Positions 48,759 through 59,084 of a DNA stretch of 64,000 nt are shown here, one piece after another. A program made the translations under genes and the position numbers. A model generated the notes under the pieces. The model was not told the origin of the DNA. It searched no databases and worked only from the letters and a program-made list of their open reading frames with translations. Positions within the stretch are counted from its first letter, which is position 1; each line of letters starts with the position of its first letter. Source of the stretch: Lutibacter sp. B2 (GTDB lineage Bacteria; Bacillota; Clostridia; Peptostreptococcales; Thermotaleaceae); NCBI GenBank assembly GCA_015686845.1, contig JADPRS010000004.1, positions 62,001-126,000 of the forward strand, given 5' to 3'.

Positions 48759-51700
48759 TTGAGGAATAAAGTAATAGCTTATGTAACAACATTTTTTTTG
48801 CTTTTTCTAGGAATGCCTGTTGAAAATGCATGGGCTTTACAAACTGAAGAAGATATAAGTATAAAGGTAATGATGAATAATGAAGAAATTGAAAATGGAC
48901 GGAAAAACATTGATTATAATATAGATACCATATATATTTCTTCAGAGGATGAAAAATTTAAACCGAATGATAATATGAATATAAAAATATTTTTAGCAGA
49001 TGAAGAAAAGACAGAAAAATTTAATATATTTAAGCTTGAAGATGGAAGATTAAAAATAGAAATCAAAAAAGTAATAAGTGAAGATGAAAATGAAGAAAAC
49101 AAAAATATATACAAATTTTTAGAACATAAATTATATAAAATAAATATACCAAAAAGTACATTTGCAAGTGAAGATGGAACAAAAGTTAATAGAGAAGAAA
49201 ATTTTTATTTTGTAACAAACGCAGACGAAGGAATATATCCAGATAAAATATTTAAAAACATAATTCCGGTTAATGAAACAAAAGCGGTAGATTATAAAAA
49301 TGGAATTATAACATTTGAATTTATAGATGATATTTCTTTAAATCCAGAAATTACGAGTCATATAGATAGTCAAGGAAATATAGATGCAATTGAAAATATA
49401 AATGAGTATATACAAATAAACAATACTGATGTTTATAATATTAATACTTATCAAAGTGATTCTATTTTAAATTATAAAATAAGTTGTGTTGGAAATAAGT
49501 TGATCCTTCAGTCAAAGGATGATAAATTTAAAGATTTTGCAAAATATACTGTGAAAATAAAAGATAAAGCTGTATTTTTAACTAAGAGTCAAGATTTTAA
49601 AGTATATAATGATTATTTAGAAATAAATTTTTATACAAATGATTTTATTGAAAAGACAGTACCAATGAATAATGGAACAGTAGGGGTGGAGCCTACATTA
49701 GAAATACATTTTAAACATCCTATAAGTATGGATAAAGAGACTATAGTAGTTAACGATACAGTTTCAAACAATATAATAAAAACATCAAAAAAAGTTTCTG
49801 ACGATCAAAAAATAGTTTACATAAAGATTGAAGATGAGAAACTAGAATCAAATAGAAAATATAAAGTTCATATACCTAAAGACACAGCTTCTTTCAAAGA
49901 AAATTCTACTGTTAAAAATGAAGAGATAAACTTTTACTTTAACACCAAGGCAGAAGGAAGTAATCCTTATCCAATAAAATATTCATCAAATCAAAGCTGT
50001 ACAGATGATATAAGAGATATAACCAAAACAAATCTTTTGAAAGATGGATCAATATATATTAAATTTAATACATCTATACAAGCAGATAAGGATTATCTAA
50101 ACAAAGACAATAAAAATATAGTACCTTTTAATGATACAAAGCTATATAAAATAACAAAAGCAAAAGCTACCGAGTATGCTCCAAATGGAGAGCGATTTGA
50201 TAGTATGTTTATTTATAGCAAAGAACTATCTGGAACCGTTTCTCAAACAGTGTATGGAGCTGTATATACAGAGTTAATACCAGAAGAAATACCGATTAAA
50301 GATATTGAAATCATTGAGCCAGATATAATAAAAATAAAACCAGATATTCCCCTTTTAAATCTGAATCAGTATGAGATAATACTAGATGATAAAATCATTG
50401 AAGATCAGAATGGATATAACTTAAAAAAAGAAAATTTGTCCTTTCATTTTTGGACAAAGGCAGATAGTACGAGTACAAATCCTTCGTGGAATACAAATGG
50501 AAGTAAAGTACCAAAAACAGGGCCTATTGTGATTGATGTACTAGGAGAAGTAATACCTTCGGCAAAGGATTTTAGTATAATGGACAATCTATATAGAAAC
50601 AAAGCATTAGAAAAAGTAATACTGAATGAAGGTCATTATATACAAGAAAATACAACCATAGGAGATAAAGAAATTTCTATAGAATTACAGATGCAAAGAG
50701 AGATAAATCTATCATTATCAGAGGGATTATCAGGAAATACCACATCTATAAGGTGGGAATCTAAAAATACAGATATTGCAACAGTGGATTCAAATGGACT
50801 GGTAAAGGGGATTGCTAAAGGAAGTGCTACCATCTATGCAATTTCAAAGGAAGGAAATATATTATCGAAAATAAATGTAGCAGTCAAAGAAGGCGAAAAT
50901 AAGATAAGTGAATTTACAATTCAATATTATTATGACGCTAATAATAAAAAGCATACGAAAATAGGATTAGATATTAATAAAGAACTTATAAGTGGTAGAA
51001 ATTATAAACTTTTTATTCCCTCAAATACATTTCAGACAAGGTCAAATGAGTATCTCCCTAGTCTCGTATATGATTTTGTAGTGGAAGGAAATACAGAGAT
51101 TGATTCGGATATAGAAATAGAAAATGTTAAGGGAAATATAGTAAGTGTACTAGATTTATTAACGAAAGATCATCTTTATTTTTATATCTATGGATATAAC
51201 TTTAATTCAACGATAAAAGAAATTGTTCTACAAGGAGAAGGAGAAAAGAAGATTACTATAGATAAAAACTATATTACCTTTATAAGAGAAGATGAATTAA
51301 AGGTTGATCTAACAGGGGTTTTAAAGAGTACCATTGCAAAAGAAAGTAATGTAGGAGAATACACAATAAAATTAATATTTGAAACTGGACAATCAAAAGA
51401 CAACTCAAATTTTAAGTTTAAGATTACTTCTCAAGGAGCACCAACATATACTGTGAAATTTCCAACAGGAGAAAATTTAGATGAAGAAAGTCTTAAAAGA
51501 AATGGACGATATTTTATAAGTGTAACCTTTAAAGATCCTGATGGAACCCTTAGAGTAAATGGAGAAGCAGGACTTGCTGCCATGCTAGATTGTATTGTAG
51601 CAACAGCTGGAAGTAGCGAAACCCTTATAGACAAGGAATATATTATTGATATAAGACAAATGGGAGAGCTGGATAGAGATCAGTATATAAAAGAAAATAT

Positions 51701-52727
51701 TTTAATAAAAGACACATTAAAAAAAGAAGCAACTCTTTATATCCCTATAAAAAAATTAAGACCTAAAGTCATATATCAAGCGATTATAAGATCAGGAATT
51801 CTTACAAATGATATAGCTCAGAATGTAGAAATAAATTGGACTTTCGGTACAAAATCAATTCCACATATTAGTGAGATTATTATTGGTAGTGTGATCGAGG
51901 ACTATGATGAGGATGAGCCTATCATATTGAAAGGAGATTTTTTGAGTATAGAGGATGTTTCTGTGTACTTTAATGATATAAAGGCAGAGAAAGCAGAGTT
52001 TGAAGATGAAAATACCCTAAAAGTATTTCTTCCAGATGGAAGTGACCGATTAGACGCAGGAATTTATGATATAGTAATTAAGAATGATGAGAACCATCAA
52101 ACTACATTGTATGGAAAACTATCTATTGTAAAAGGTGGAGATAAAAAAGATATACCAAATGAAGAATATAAGATAAAAGAAGATAAGAGCATAGGAGAAG
52201 TTCATGGAGATTTGAAAGTAAGCGAAGATACATTATATCTCTCTTCAAAGTATAGTGATGATCAATATATAAACTTAGATTTAGATGAGTTAATGGGCAT
52301 AGATACATGGAGTAGAATGATTAAATATAAAGGAGATAAAAAAGATAGAATAGGCGTTCTTGAAACGAAATCAACATATGGAGATATAAGCTTGTTGAAT
52401 CTTACACTGGATCAGTATGCGAAAGAGGATGATATAACCATTCGTCTAGGAAGAGTAGAGCCTTATGTACTACAAAATATTAAAAGTAAGTTGAAAGGGT
52501 ACACCCTTTATTCAGATTTGATTCAAGTTAGTGGAGAAAATTTTAAAGTAGACAATGTATTAATGAAGATACCTTTTAGGTATACAAGTGGTAAAAACAT
52601 TAAGGTATTAAGATATGATGAAAGTACTAGAAATTTTTATCCAGTATATGCTACAGTAAATTTAGTCGATAAAAGAGCAGAATTTATTAGTTCATATCCA
52701 GGAATATTTGTAGTTGTAGAAGCGTAG
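48759..52727 (+). CDS. Large exported Ig-like surface protein (1322 aa)
   Basis: Starts at a TTG 8 bases after GAGGGGG. The signal peptide ends near NAWALQTEE. The body is a chain of beta-sandwich domains. SbsA-type Ig-like units lie in the first half (VPMNNGTVGVEPTLEIHFKH, then RKYKVHIPKD near residues 300-380). A Big_2/BID-2 unit at about 645-715 has TSIRWESKNTDIATVDSNGL and VKGIAKGSATIYAIS. An IPT-like unit lies near 1040-1125. The C-terminus (VLRYDESTRNFYPVYATVNL, ending FISSYPGIFVVVEA) is a closing module common in S-layer-associated proteins. It has no SLH repeats itself. Likely an S-layer or matrix subunit. Confidence 0.82.
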   Translation: MRNKVIAYVTTFFLLFLGMPVENAWALQTEEDISIKVMMNNEEIENGRKNIDYNIDTIYISSEDEKFKPNDNMNIKIFLADEEKTEKFNIFKLEDGRLKIEIKKVISEDENEENKNIYKFLEHKLYKINIPKSTFASEDGTKVNREENFYFVTNADEGIYPDKIFKNIIPVNETKAVDYKNGIITFEFIDDISLNPEITSHIDSQGNIDAIENINEYIQINNTDVYNINTYQSDSILNYKISCVGNKLILQSKDDKFKDFAKYTVKIKDKAVFLTKSQDFKVYNDYLEINFYTNDFIEKTVPMNNGTVGVEPTLEIHFKHPISMDKETIVVNDTVSNNIIKTSKKVSDDQKIVYIKIEDEKLESNRKYKVHIPKDTASFKENSTVKNEEINFYFNTKAEGSNPYPIKYSSNQSCTDDIRDITKTNLLKDGSIYIKFNTSIQADKDYLNKDNKNIVPFNDTKLYKITKAKATEYAPNGERFDSMFIYSKELSGTVSQTVYGAVYTELIPEEIPIKDIEIIEPDIIKIKPDIPLLNLNQYEIILDDKIIEDQNGYNLKKENLSFHFWTKADSTSTNPSWNTNGSKVPKTGPIVIDVLGEVIPSAKDFSIMDNLYRNKALEKVILNEGHYIQENTTIGDKEISIELQMQREINLSLSEGLSGNTTSIRWESKNTDIATVDSNGLVKGIAKGSATIYAISKEGNILSKINVAVKEGENKISEFTIQYYYDANNKKHTKIGLDINKELISGRNYKLFIPSNTFQTRSNEYLPSLVYDFVVEGNTEIDSDIEIENVKGNIVSVLDLLTKDHLYFYIYGYNFNSTIKEIVLQGEGEKKITIDKNYITFIREDELKVDLTGVLKSTIAKESNVGEYTIKLIFETGQSKDNSNFKFKITSQGAPTYTVKFPTGENLDEESLKRNGRYFISVTFKDPDGTLRVNGEAGLAAMLDCIVATAGSSETLIDKEYIIDIRQMGELDRDQYIKENILIKDTLKKEATLYIPIKKLRPKVIYQAIIRSGILTNDIAQNVEINWTFGTKSIPHISEIIIGSVIEDYDEDEPIILKGDFLSIEDVSVYFNDIKAEKAEFEDENTLKVFLPDGSDRLDAGIYDIVIKNDENHQTTLYGKLSIVKGGDKKDIPNEEYKIKEDKSIGEVHGDLKVSEDTLYLSSKYSDDQYINLDLDELMGIDTWSRMIKYKGDKKDRIGVLETKSTYGDISLLNLTLDQYAKEDDITIRLGRVEPYVLQNIKSKLKGYTLYSDLIQVSGENFKVDNVLMKIPFRYTSGKNIKVLRYDESTRNFYPVYATVNLVDKRAEFISSYPGIFVVVEA

Positions 52728-52747
52728 AAAGGTGGTATGAAATTATA

Positions 52748-55700
52748 ATGACAAAAAAAATATTAAAAAAATGTATAATATTTTCTATAATATTTGAAAT
52801 GGTATTTGGAATGATGCCATGGCAGGATATTAATGTTTTTGCTTATGATGAAGCAAATTATTATGTGAGTCAAGTAGCTATAACAAAAATTTATGATGAT
52901 AGTGGATATGATGTTACTCAAACGAAGCTGACAATAACAGGAAGATACCTTAAAGGAATTAGTGTAGGTACATTTACATCAACTGGATATAAGGTACTAA
53001 CAAATCCAAATCCTGATTTTGAGAATGTACAGGAATTTATTGTAGATGGAGATATTGTAGGAGATAGTATTGATATCGGGAATATCAATATACCTATCGA
53101 ACAAGAAGAGCTTCCAACTCTTTCAAGTGTTGATAAAAGAAGTGTAAATATGGGAGAAGAAGGTCTTATTATTACAGGTTCAAATCTTAATAAGATTAAT
53201 GATGTTACAGGCAAGTATGGTGCATATTTTCAGAATGTTCTAGGTGCAGGAGGAGATATTCCTTTTTCAAAAGAGAATTTTAATACAGTTACAGATTCAG
53301 TCTATATTCCGCCAGATGAAATGATAAAAGGAAAAGCAGGGCTTCAAAATATTGTTTTAAAAAAAGAAGAAACCATAAACGTAGATTTTGAAAATAGTAG
53401 TGGAATCAAAGCTGTTGTAGTTACTATTCAAAATACATACATTGGTCAATTTATGCTTGTGGATAGAATCAAAGTTGAAAATTTAGTTATGAATCCAAAT
53501 AGAGGTAAACAAGGAGATGAAATCATATTTATAGCAACAAGTGGTCTTGATGATTATGATGTTTTCTTCTTGAAAAAATTAACAGATGAATATACAAATA
53601 TAAATAAAGGACAAAATACATATTTTAAGCCTAATGTAGATGGCAAACAGATGCTTATAACCCATGTTCCTCAAGGGTTAAATTTAGGAGATTATTATGT
53701 AGTAGTTACAAATAAAATACCTGATGGGCAAGATATAAACACATCAATAAATAAACAAATGGTTATAGGAACTTCTCCAGAATATGAAAAGTTTACAGTT
53801 ATAGATGCATCACAAAAGATTAATATAATAGGGGTAGATCCTGACAAAGGACCGGATACAGGAAGTGAGGTTGAAATTTCTGGAGTTTTTTTTGGAACGC
53901 TAAATATACCTAAATTCACACCTTCTAATCCAAATGAACAAACAGTAAAGATATTGGAAAAAGATGATGGAACAAAAGATGAAATGACCATGGAGATAAA
54001 ATATTCAAATGGTACGTATGATAAGGGAAGTGAAGGTATTCCTGTAATATCAGCAAAAAGAACTATAAAGGTTATTATAGGAAGTAATACTACCTTTGCT
54101 AAAGATGAAAATGAATTATTAAAGTATAGCTTTTCAAAAGGATTAGATAAAATAAAGGTAATTACACCTAATATAACTGATACAGAAACTGATCCGATAA
54201 AGGATGTTGTTATTGAGACGGAAACTATATTTAAGTTAGATGGATATCCTAATGATATTGTTATTAAAGATAGAGGGATATTAGAAAATGGGTATACCTT
54301 TATTCCAAGTAAGATAGCACCTAAACTTGAGAGCATTACACCTGAAATAATACAGGTAACAAAAATTTCTGATGATCCTAAATATGAAATAGCTGAAGAA
54401 GAATATAGAATGATTGCTATTTATGGTCAAAATTTCTTTGTACATAAATATTTAGATGAACAAAACAAAGAAATTGTTAGATATCCTATTATAGAGTTTG
54501 GAAACGGTATAAAAATTGATAAAAATATAGCTGATTCTGATTCAGTGTATTTAAAAGTATTTAATCAGCAGGATAGAGAAGTAGATGGAAGTGAAGGAAA
54601 TGAAATAGGAAATAAAATTCTTATAAAAATTCCTGGAGATACTAGTATCACTACTATTGGAAAAACTTCTGTGAAAATAATTAATCCAGTAAGAAATGCA
54701 GATACAGAGGGCCTTTATGATACGGAACAATATATGGTAGAGTTTGTTGTTCCTTCTCAAAATAAAAAGCCAGTAATAGAAAATGTAACACCTAATATTG
54801 TAACTGTTGATGGTGGAGAAGAAGTAACCATTACGGGTTCTAATTTTCAAAGTGGAGTAAAGGTATTTATAGATGGAAAGGAAGTAAATGGTATATCATT
54901 GCAAGGTGATGGTAAAAAGATTGTATTTAAGGTACCTCGTGGAAGAGAATGTGATACACAACTTCAAGTTATGAATTTAGAAGGAGGTATTGCAGTACAT
55001 CCATTTAAATATGTGAAAACGTATACAGATCCTAAAATAAATGGTTTTTCACCTAAAAGAGGAAATACAGATACATTGGTAGTAGTAACAGGAGAAAACT
55101 TTTTGAAACCAGATCCTACTGCTACTGAAAGTGATATAAATAAGTTAATTGGAACAAAGATTCTTCTAGAAGGAAAAGATATCAATGAATATAATACGAA
55201 TGATAAAAATCAAATCGTATTAAAAGATTATAAAGCATCCAATGAAGGAATGAAACTAGTAAAAGTAGTGGATGGAAAAGTACAGTTACAGGATTATTAT
55301 CATAGTGTGATTTTAGAGGATACAGAAAATAAAGGGAAATATTACACAATAGATAAAACATTAAACAATGAGATCATTCTTTCTAATGGATCAGATGAAA
55401 CTTATAAGATTGAGAATGAAGGAGAAAATATAAAAGCGCATAAAAATGGGGAAGGTGTTTATGATTTGAATGTTTCGCAAGATGGGGACAATGATATTAT
55501 AACTCTTTCTAATAACATTAAATTAAAATTGATGACGCCTTTCAAAGTAGAAGATGGAATAATCAAAGGCGATAAAGTAAATGCCTTAGATATTAATACA
55601 ATTTATTTTAGAGTACCTATTCTTCCAGGAGATGGATACTATGATGTGACAGTAGAAAATCCTGATACAAAAAAAGATAGTAAGTTGGATCAACAGGGAT

Positions 55701-58700
55701 TTTATTATTATACACAGCCTTCAAGCAGACCAAATATAAAAGTAGGTATTGATGGAATTGTACCAAATGAAGGATCCGTGGATGGAGGATATGTAATCCG
55801 AATTACAGGAGAAAAAATAGAAGGAAGAGAATGTTTTGTAGATAGTAATACGAGTAAAACAAAGGTTTATATATATGGAATATTGGTTCCAGATGAAGAT
55901 GTTACAGTAGGAATAGATGGCACTACTTTAGATGTAATCGTTCCAAAACTTGATATAGATATAAAGGCAGAATATGGAACGGATAGATTCTCAGTTCCAA
56001 TAGTAATTACAAATCCTGATGGTGGAAGTGCAAGTAGGGAAGCTGGATTTACTTATATTGTACCTATATCTCATCCAGAAATAGAAAACATTACCCCTAA
56101 TAATGGAAATGCTTCTGGTGGTAAATTTGTAGAAATTACAGGAAAGGATTTTAGATTTTATGAGCCTTATGATGATAAAGATAGAGATGGTAAATGGGAT
56201 AACGATGAAGAGTATCAAGATTTAAATAATTATTGTATAAAACCAAAGGATGATGGAAGTCAATGTCCTGATGATTTAACAGGAAAAAATCTAGATGAAC
56301 TAAAGGAAAAATATGGAGATCGATATGACGAAATTATCAAGAAAATACTTCCTAAAGTATACTTTGGAAATGAAGTAGCAGAAATCGTAGAATTTGATAA
56401 TGGATATATAAAAGTAATAGCACCTAGAGGAGAAACTGGTCCTGTTGATTTGTATATTACAAATAATGATGCAGGTAGATCAAATAAGGTAACGTACACT
56501 TATGAAGGTTCAAGCCCTCAAATAGAAAGCATATCTCCAGGAGGAGGTAAAAAACAAGGAAAAGATAAAGTGGAAATAATAGGAAAAGATTTTTTTGAAA
56601 GTGAGATAAAAGTATATAACAAAGAAAATGATATTTATGAAAAAGTTAAAAGAAATCAAGTTCTTGTAAGATTTGGAGATATTAGTAATAAGAATATAAA
56701 TAGAGAAGATCCAAACTCAGGAAGAATTGATTCAGGAAGAACGACGGTAAAATTAGATGGTGGACTTACCGTAGAATACAATGGAAATGAAAAAAAATTA
56801 GTGATGAGTATAATAGAAGATCAAAAGACTTATACGGCTACTATTCCTTATGATGCTGCTATTCCAGATGAGGACAATACAGTATATGTTCCAATTAGTC
56901 TTTTAGAATATAAAGATGTTGAAGGTAATATATCTAAATATGTAAACGGCGTACGAGGAGACGAGCTTATAAGATTTGAAGTATCCGATAGAAGATTATT
57001 TATAGAAAGAGGTTATGCTCCAACAGTAAAGTATGGAGATGGTGACAGAACCCATATAATAGTAACGACGCCTTCTTACTACACAATAGGAGTTGTACCA
57101 GTTACAGTTATAAACCCTGATGGTGGAGAGGCAAATACAACTTTTGAATATACAAATCCAGATACGGAACCTAAAATAATTAATATCACAAAGGATGGAA
57201 AGAATCCTGAAACTATAGAAGAATTAGATAAAGACACAAATATAAAGATGAAAAAGAGGATTATAAACCTAAACTATAAGGGTGGAAATATAGTAGCTGT
57301 TATAGGCTCTAATTTTAGAGAAAATGCAACGATTCAAATTGGAGAAATAGCTACGATAGACAAAAGTAAGATAACGTATCAGCTTCCAAACAAACTATCA
57401 TTTGAAATGCCCAATGTTGGAGAGGAAGCTGTAGGGAAAGTAGTTAGAGTAACCGTAATAAATGAAGATTTAGGGAATGCTTCATCGGATGAGTTAGACC
57501 CTCCTATCTATATAAAAATTACAAAAGGAGAAACATCCCCTTCCATTGAGAGTGTTACACCTAATAAAGGACCTGCAAAAGGAGGAACTTCTGTCACGAT
57601 TAAGGGAAATAACTTTAGAGAGGGACTTTCTGTACTTATAGGAGATGTGACTGTTTCTGACGTAAAAGTAATAGATTATAAGACAGTAAAAATTACTACA
57701 CCAGCTCATGTAGTTGGAACTTTTGAAGTAAAGATAGAAAATAATGATGGAGAACTTTCAGATCCAAGAGGAGAATTTACTTATTTAAGTGCTCCTAATA
57801 TTGCACAAGTGGTATTAGCTGATCCAAAGGACCCTGAGAATTCAGAAAAGGATGCACCACTAGATACTCTTTCTGTTGAAGGAGGACAATTAATAAAGAT
57901 AAAAGGTTCAGGATTTATGGAAGGATCAAGGGTTGTGTTTTCTCCTGAGATTAAAGGAGTCGAAGAAGAAGCTGAAACAGGAGATAGAATCTATATAGAA
58001 GGAAATACAGAGAATGAAAAAATATTGGTAAAAGGAACAGATGGAGAGGTCGTTAAAATAATAGATGAAGGAACATTGCTTGTGAAAACGCCTCCAGGAA
58101 AATTAGACTCTGTAGGAATCATAATCGTAAATCCTGATAAGGGAGCAAGTAACATCTATAACATTAAATACGATTTACCAGAAACGCCAGTACCAACAGA
58201 AGTAAAAGCACAGGTTATATATGATACATATATAAAAGTAAACTGGAGTGGCGTACAGGATGAAAATATAAAAGAATATGAAATACATGTAGTAGTAAAT
58301 GATAAAGAAAAATATTTTATAGGAAGTACAGAACTAACCTCATTTATATATAAAGACATAGAGCCAAGAACAGAATATAAATTCGTAGTTACTGCCATTG
58401 GAAAATATGGTTCTTCTAAATATTCTATGGAAAGTAATGAAGTAGAAACGGGCTCTAGTGTAGGACCTAAGGATGAAGACGGAGAATTAGGAGATAAAAC
58501 TTCAATAGAAAAATCCGGAGACAGGGCAAATATTCTAATAGGAAAAGATGACTATGATGAGGCTATGACCATAGATTTAACTAGAGGAGAACTTGCAGGA
58601 AGTAAAGAAGTAACTATAAAAATACCTGCATATGCAGTAGCAAGCACAGATGCAGAGGATATTACTGTAATCGGAAGCGATTTTAGATTTAAGTTTAATC

Positions 58701-59080
58701 CTACAACATTTTATAATAGTAGAATAAAAGAAAATAGAAGAAATAACGATGCAGGAGTAAGCTTGAACATTAAAAGCGATAATGTAAATACAAATCTAGA
58801 AACAGGAAAAGTAGGTCTTTCTAATGTGTATGTATTAAATGGATGGACGTATATAGGAAAAGAAAAAACGCCAATAGACTATACAAGCTCTTTGAGTCAA
58901 ATAACACTAGATGTAGATCAAGTGAAATTAAACATGAGAAGATCAAAAAGCATCAATTTATCTAGATATGATGATGATCAATGGATACCTATTGCAAATG
59001 GAAACAAAGATAACTTTTCTATAATGGGACTTACAGATAAGTTAGGGAAATTTATGATTGTAGGAAGTAGGAGGGAATAA
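52748..59080 (+). CDS. Giant IPT/TIG-repeat surface protein (2110 aa)
   Basis: Signal peptide about 1-32. About ten IPT/TIG Ig-like repeats follow the theme P-x-I-x-x-(I/V)-x-P-x-x-G-x-x-x-GG-x-x-V-x-I-x-G-x-x-F, for example PEIENITPNNGNASGGKFVE and PSIESVTPNKGPAKGGTSVT. Near residue 1142, DKDRDGKWDNDEE resembles a dockerin/EF-hand calcium loop. A fibronectin type III domain (about 1811-1905) has DTYIKVNWSGVQDENIKEYE. The last 190 residues form a beta-rich closing module (DDDQWIPIANG, ending KLGKFMIVGS) like that of the preceding protein. No SLH or sortase motif is seen, so retention may depend on neighbours. Confidence 0.85.
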   Translation: MTKKILKKCIIFSIIFEMVFGMMPWQDINVFAYDEANYYVSQVAITKIYDDSGYDVTQTKLTITGRYLKGISVGTFTSTGYKVLTNPNPDFENVQEFIVDGDIVGDSIDIGNINIPIEQEELPTLSSVDKRSVNMGEEGLIITGSNLNKINDVTGKYGAYFQNVLGAGGDIPFSKENFNTVTDSVYIPPDEMIKGKAGLQNIVLKKEETINVDFENSSGIKAVVVTIQNTYIGQFMLVDRIKVENLVMNPNRGKQGDEIIFIATSGLDDYDVFFLKKLTDEYTNINKGQNTYFKPNVDGKQMLITHVPQGLNLGDYYVVVTNKIPDGQDINTSINKQMVIGTSPEYEKFTVIDASQKINIIGVDPDKGPDTGSEVEISGVFFGTLNIPKFTPSNPNEQTVKILEKDDGTKDEMTMEIKYSNGTYDKGSEGIPVISAKRTIKVIIGSNTTFAKDENELLKYSFSKGLDKIKVITPNITDTETDPIKDVVIETETIFKLDGYPNDIVIKDRGILENGYTFIPSKIAPKLESITPEIIQVTKISDDPKYEIAEEEYRMIAIYGQNFFVHKYLDEQNKEIVRYPIIEFGNGIKIDKNIADSDSVYLKVFNQQDREVDGSEGNEIGNKILIKIPGDTSITTIGKTSVKIINPVRNADTEGLYDTEQYMVEFVVPSQNKKPVIENVTPNIVTVDGGEEVTITGSNFQSGVKVFIDGKEVNGISLQGDGKKIVFKVPRGRECDTQLQVMNLEGGIAVHPFKYVKTYTDPKINGFSPKRGNTDTLVVVTGENFLKPDPTATESDINKLIGTKILLEGKDINEYNTNDKNQIVLKDYKASNEGMKLVKVVDGKVQLQDYYHSVILEDTENKGKYYTIDKTLNNEIILSNGSDETYKIENEGENIKAHKNGEGVYDLNVSQDGDNDIITLSNNIKLKLMTPFKVEDGIIKGDKVNALDINTIYFRVPILPGDGYYDVTVENPDTKKDSKLDQQGFYYYTQPSSRPNIKVGIDGIVPNEGSVDGGYVIRITGEKIEGRECFVDSNTSKTKVYIYGILVPDEDVTVGIDGTTLDVIVPKLDIDIKAEYGTDRFSVPIVITNPDGGSASREAGFTYIVPISHPEIENITPNNGNASGGKFVEITGKDFRFYEPYDDKDRDGKWDNDEEYQDLNNYCIKPKDDGSQCPDDLTGKNLDELKEKYGDRYDEIIKKILPKVYFGNEVAEIVEFDNGYIKVIAPRGETGPVDLYITNNDAGRSNKVTYTYEGSSPQIESISPGGGKKQGKDKVEIIGKDFFESEIKVYNKENDIYEKVKRNQVLVRFGDISNKNINREDPNSGRIDSGRTTVKLDGGLTVEYNGNEKKLVMSIIEDQKTYTATIPYDAAIPDEDNTVYVPISLLEYKDVEGNISKYVNGVRGDELIRFEVSDRRLFIERGYAPTVKYGDGDRTHIIVTTPSYYTIGVVPVTVINPDGGEANTTFEYTNPDTEPKIINITKDGKNPETIEELDKDTNIKMKKRIINLNYKGGNIVAVIGSNFRENATIQIGEIATIDKSKITYQLPNKLSFEMPNVGEEAVGKVVRVTVINEDLGNASSDELDPPIYIKITKGETSPSIESVTPNKGPAKGGTSVTIKGNNFREGLSVLIGDVTVSDVKVIDYKTVKITTPAHVVGTFEVKIENNDGELSDPRGEFTYLSAPNIAQVVLADPKDPENSEKDAPLDTLSVEGGQLIKIKGSGFMEGSRVVFSPEIKGVEEEAETGDRIYIEGNTENEKILVKGTDGEVVKIIDEGTLLVKTPPGKLDSVGIIIVNPDKGASNIYNIKYDLPETPVPTEVKAQVIYDTYIKVNWSGVQDENIKEYEIHVVVNDKEKYFIGSTELTSFIYKDIEPRTEYKFVVTAIGKYGSSKYSMESNEVETGSSVGPKDEDGELGDKTSIEKSGDRANILIGKDDYDEAMTIDLTRGELAGSKEVTIKIPAYAVASTDAEDITVIGSDFRFKFNPTTFYNSRIKENRRNNDAGVSLNIKSDNVNTNLETGKVGLSNVYVLNGWTYIGKEKTPIDYTSSLSQITLDVDQVKLNMRRSKSINLSRYDDDQWIPIANGNKDNFSIMGLTDKLGKFMIVGSRRE

Positions 59081-59084
59081 CCTA

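Noticed and set aside
53695-54336. A 213-codon minus-strand frame inside the IPT/TIG gene
   Set aside because: A shadow of a repetitive plus-strand gene; the plus-strand protein has clear domains throughout and the minus frame has none.
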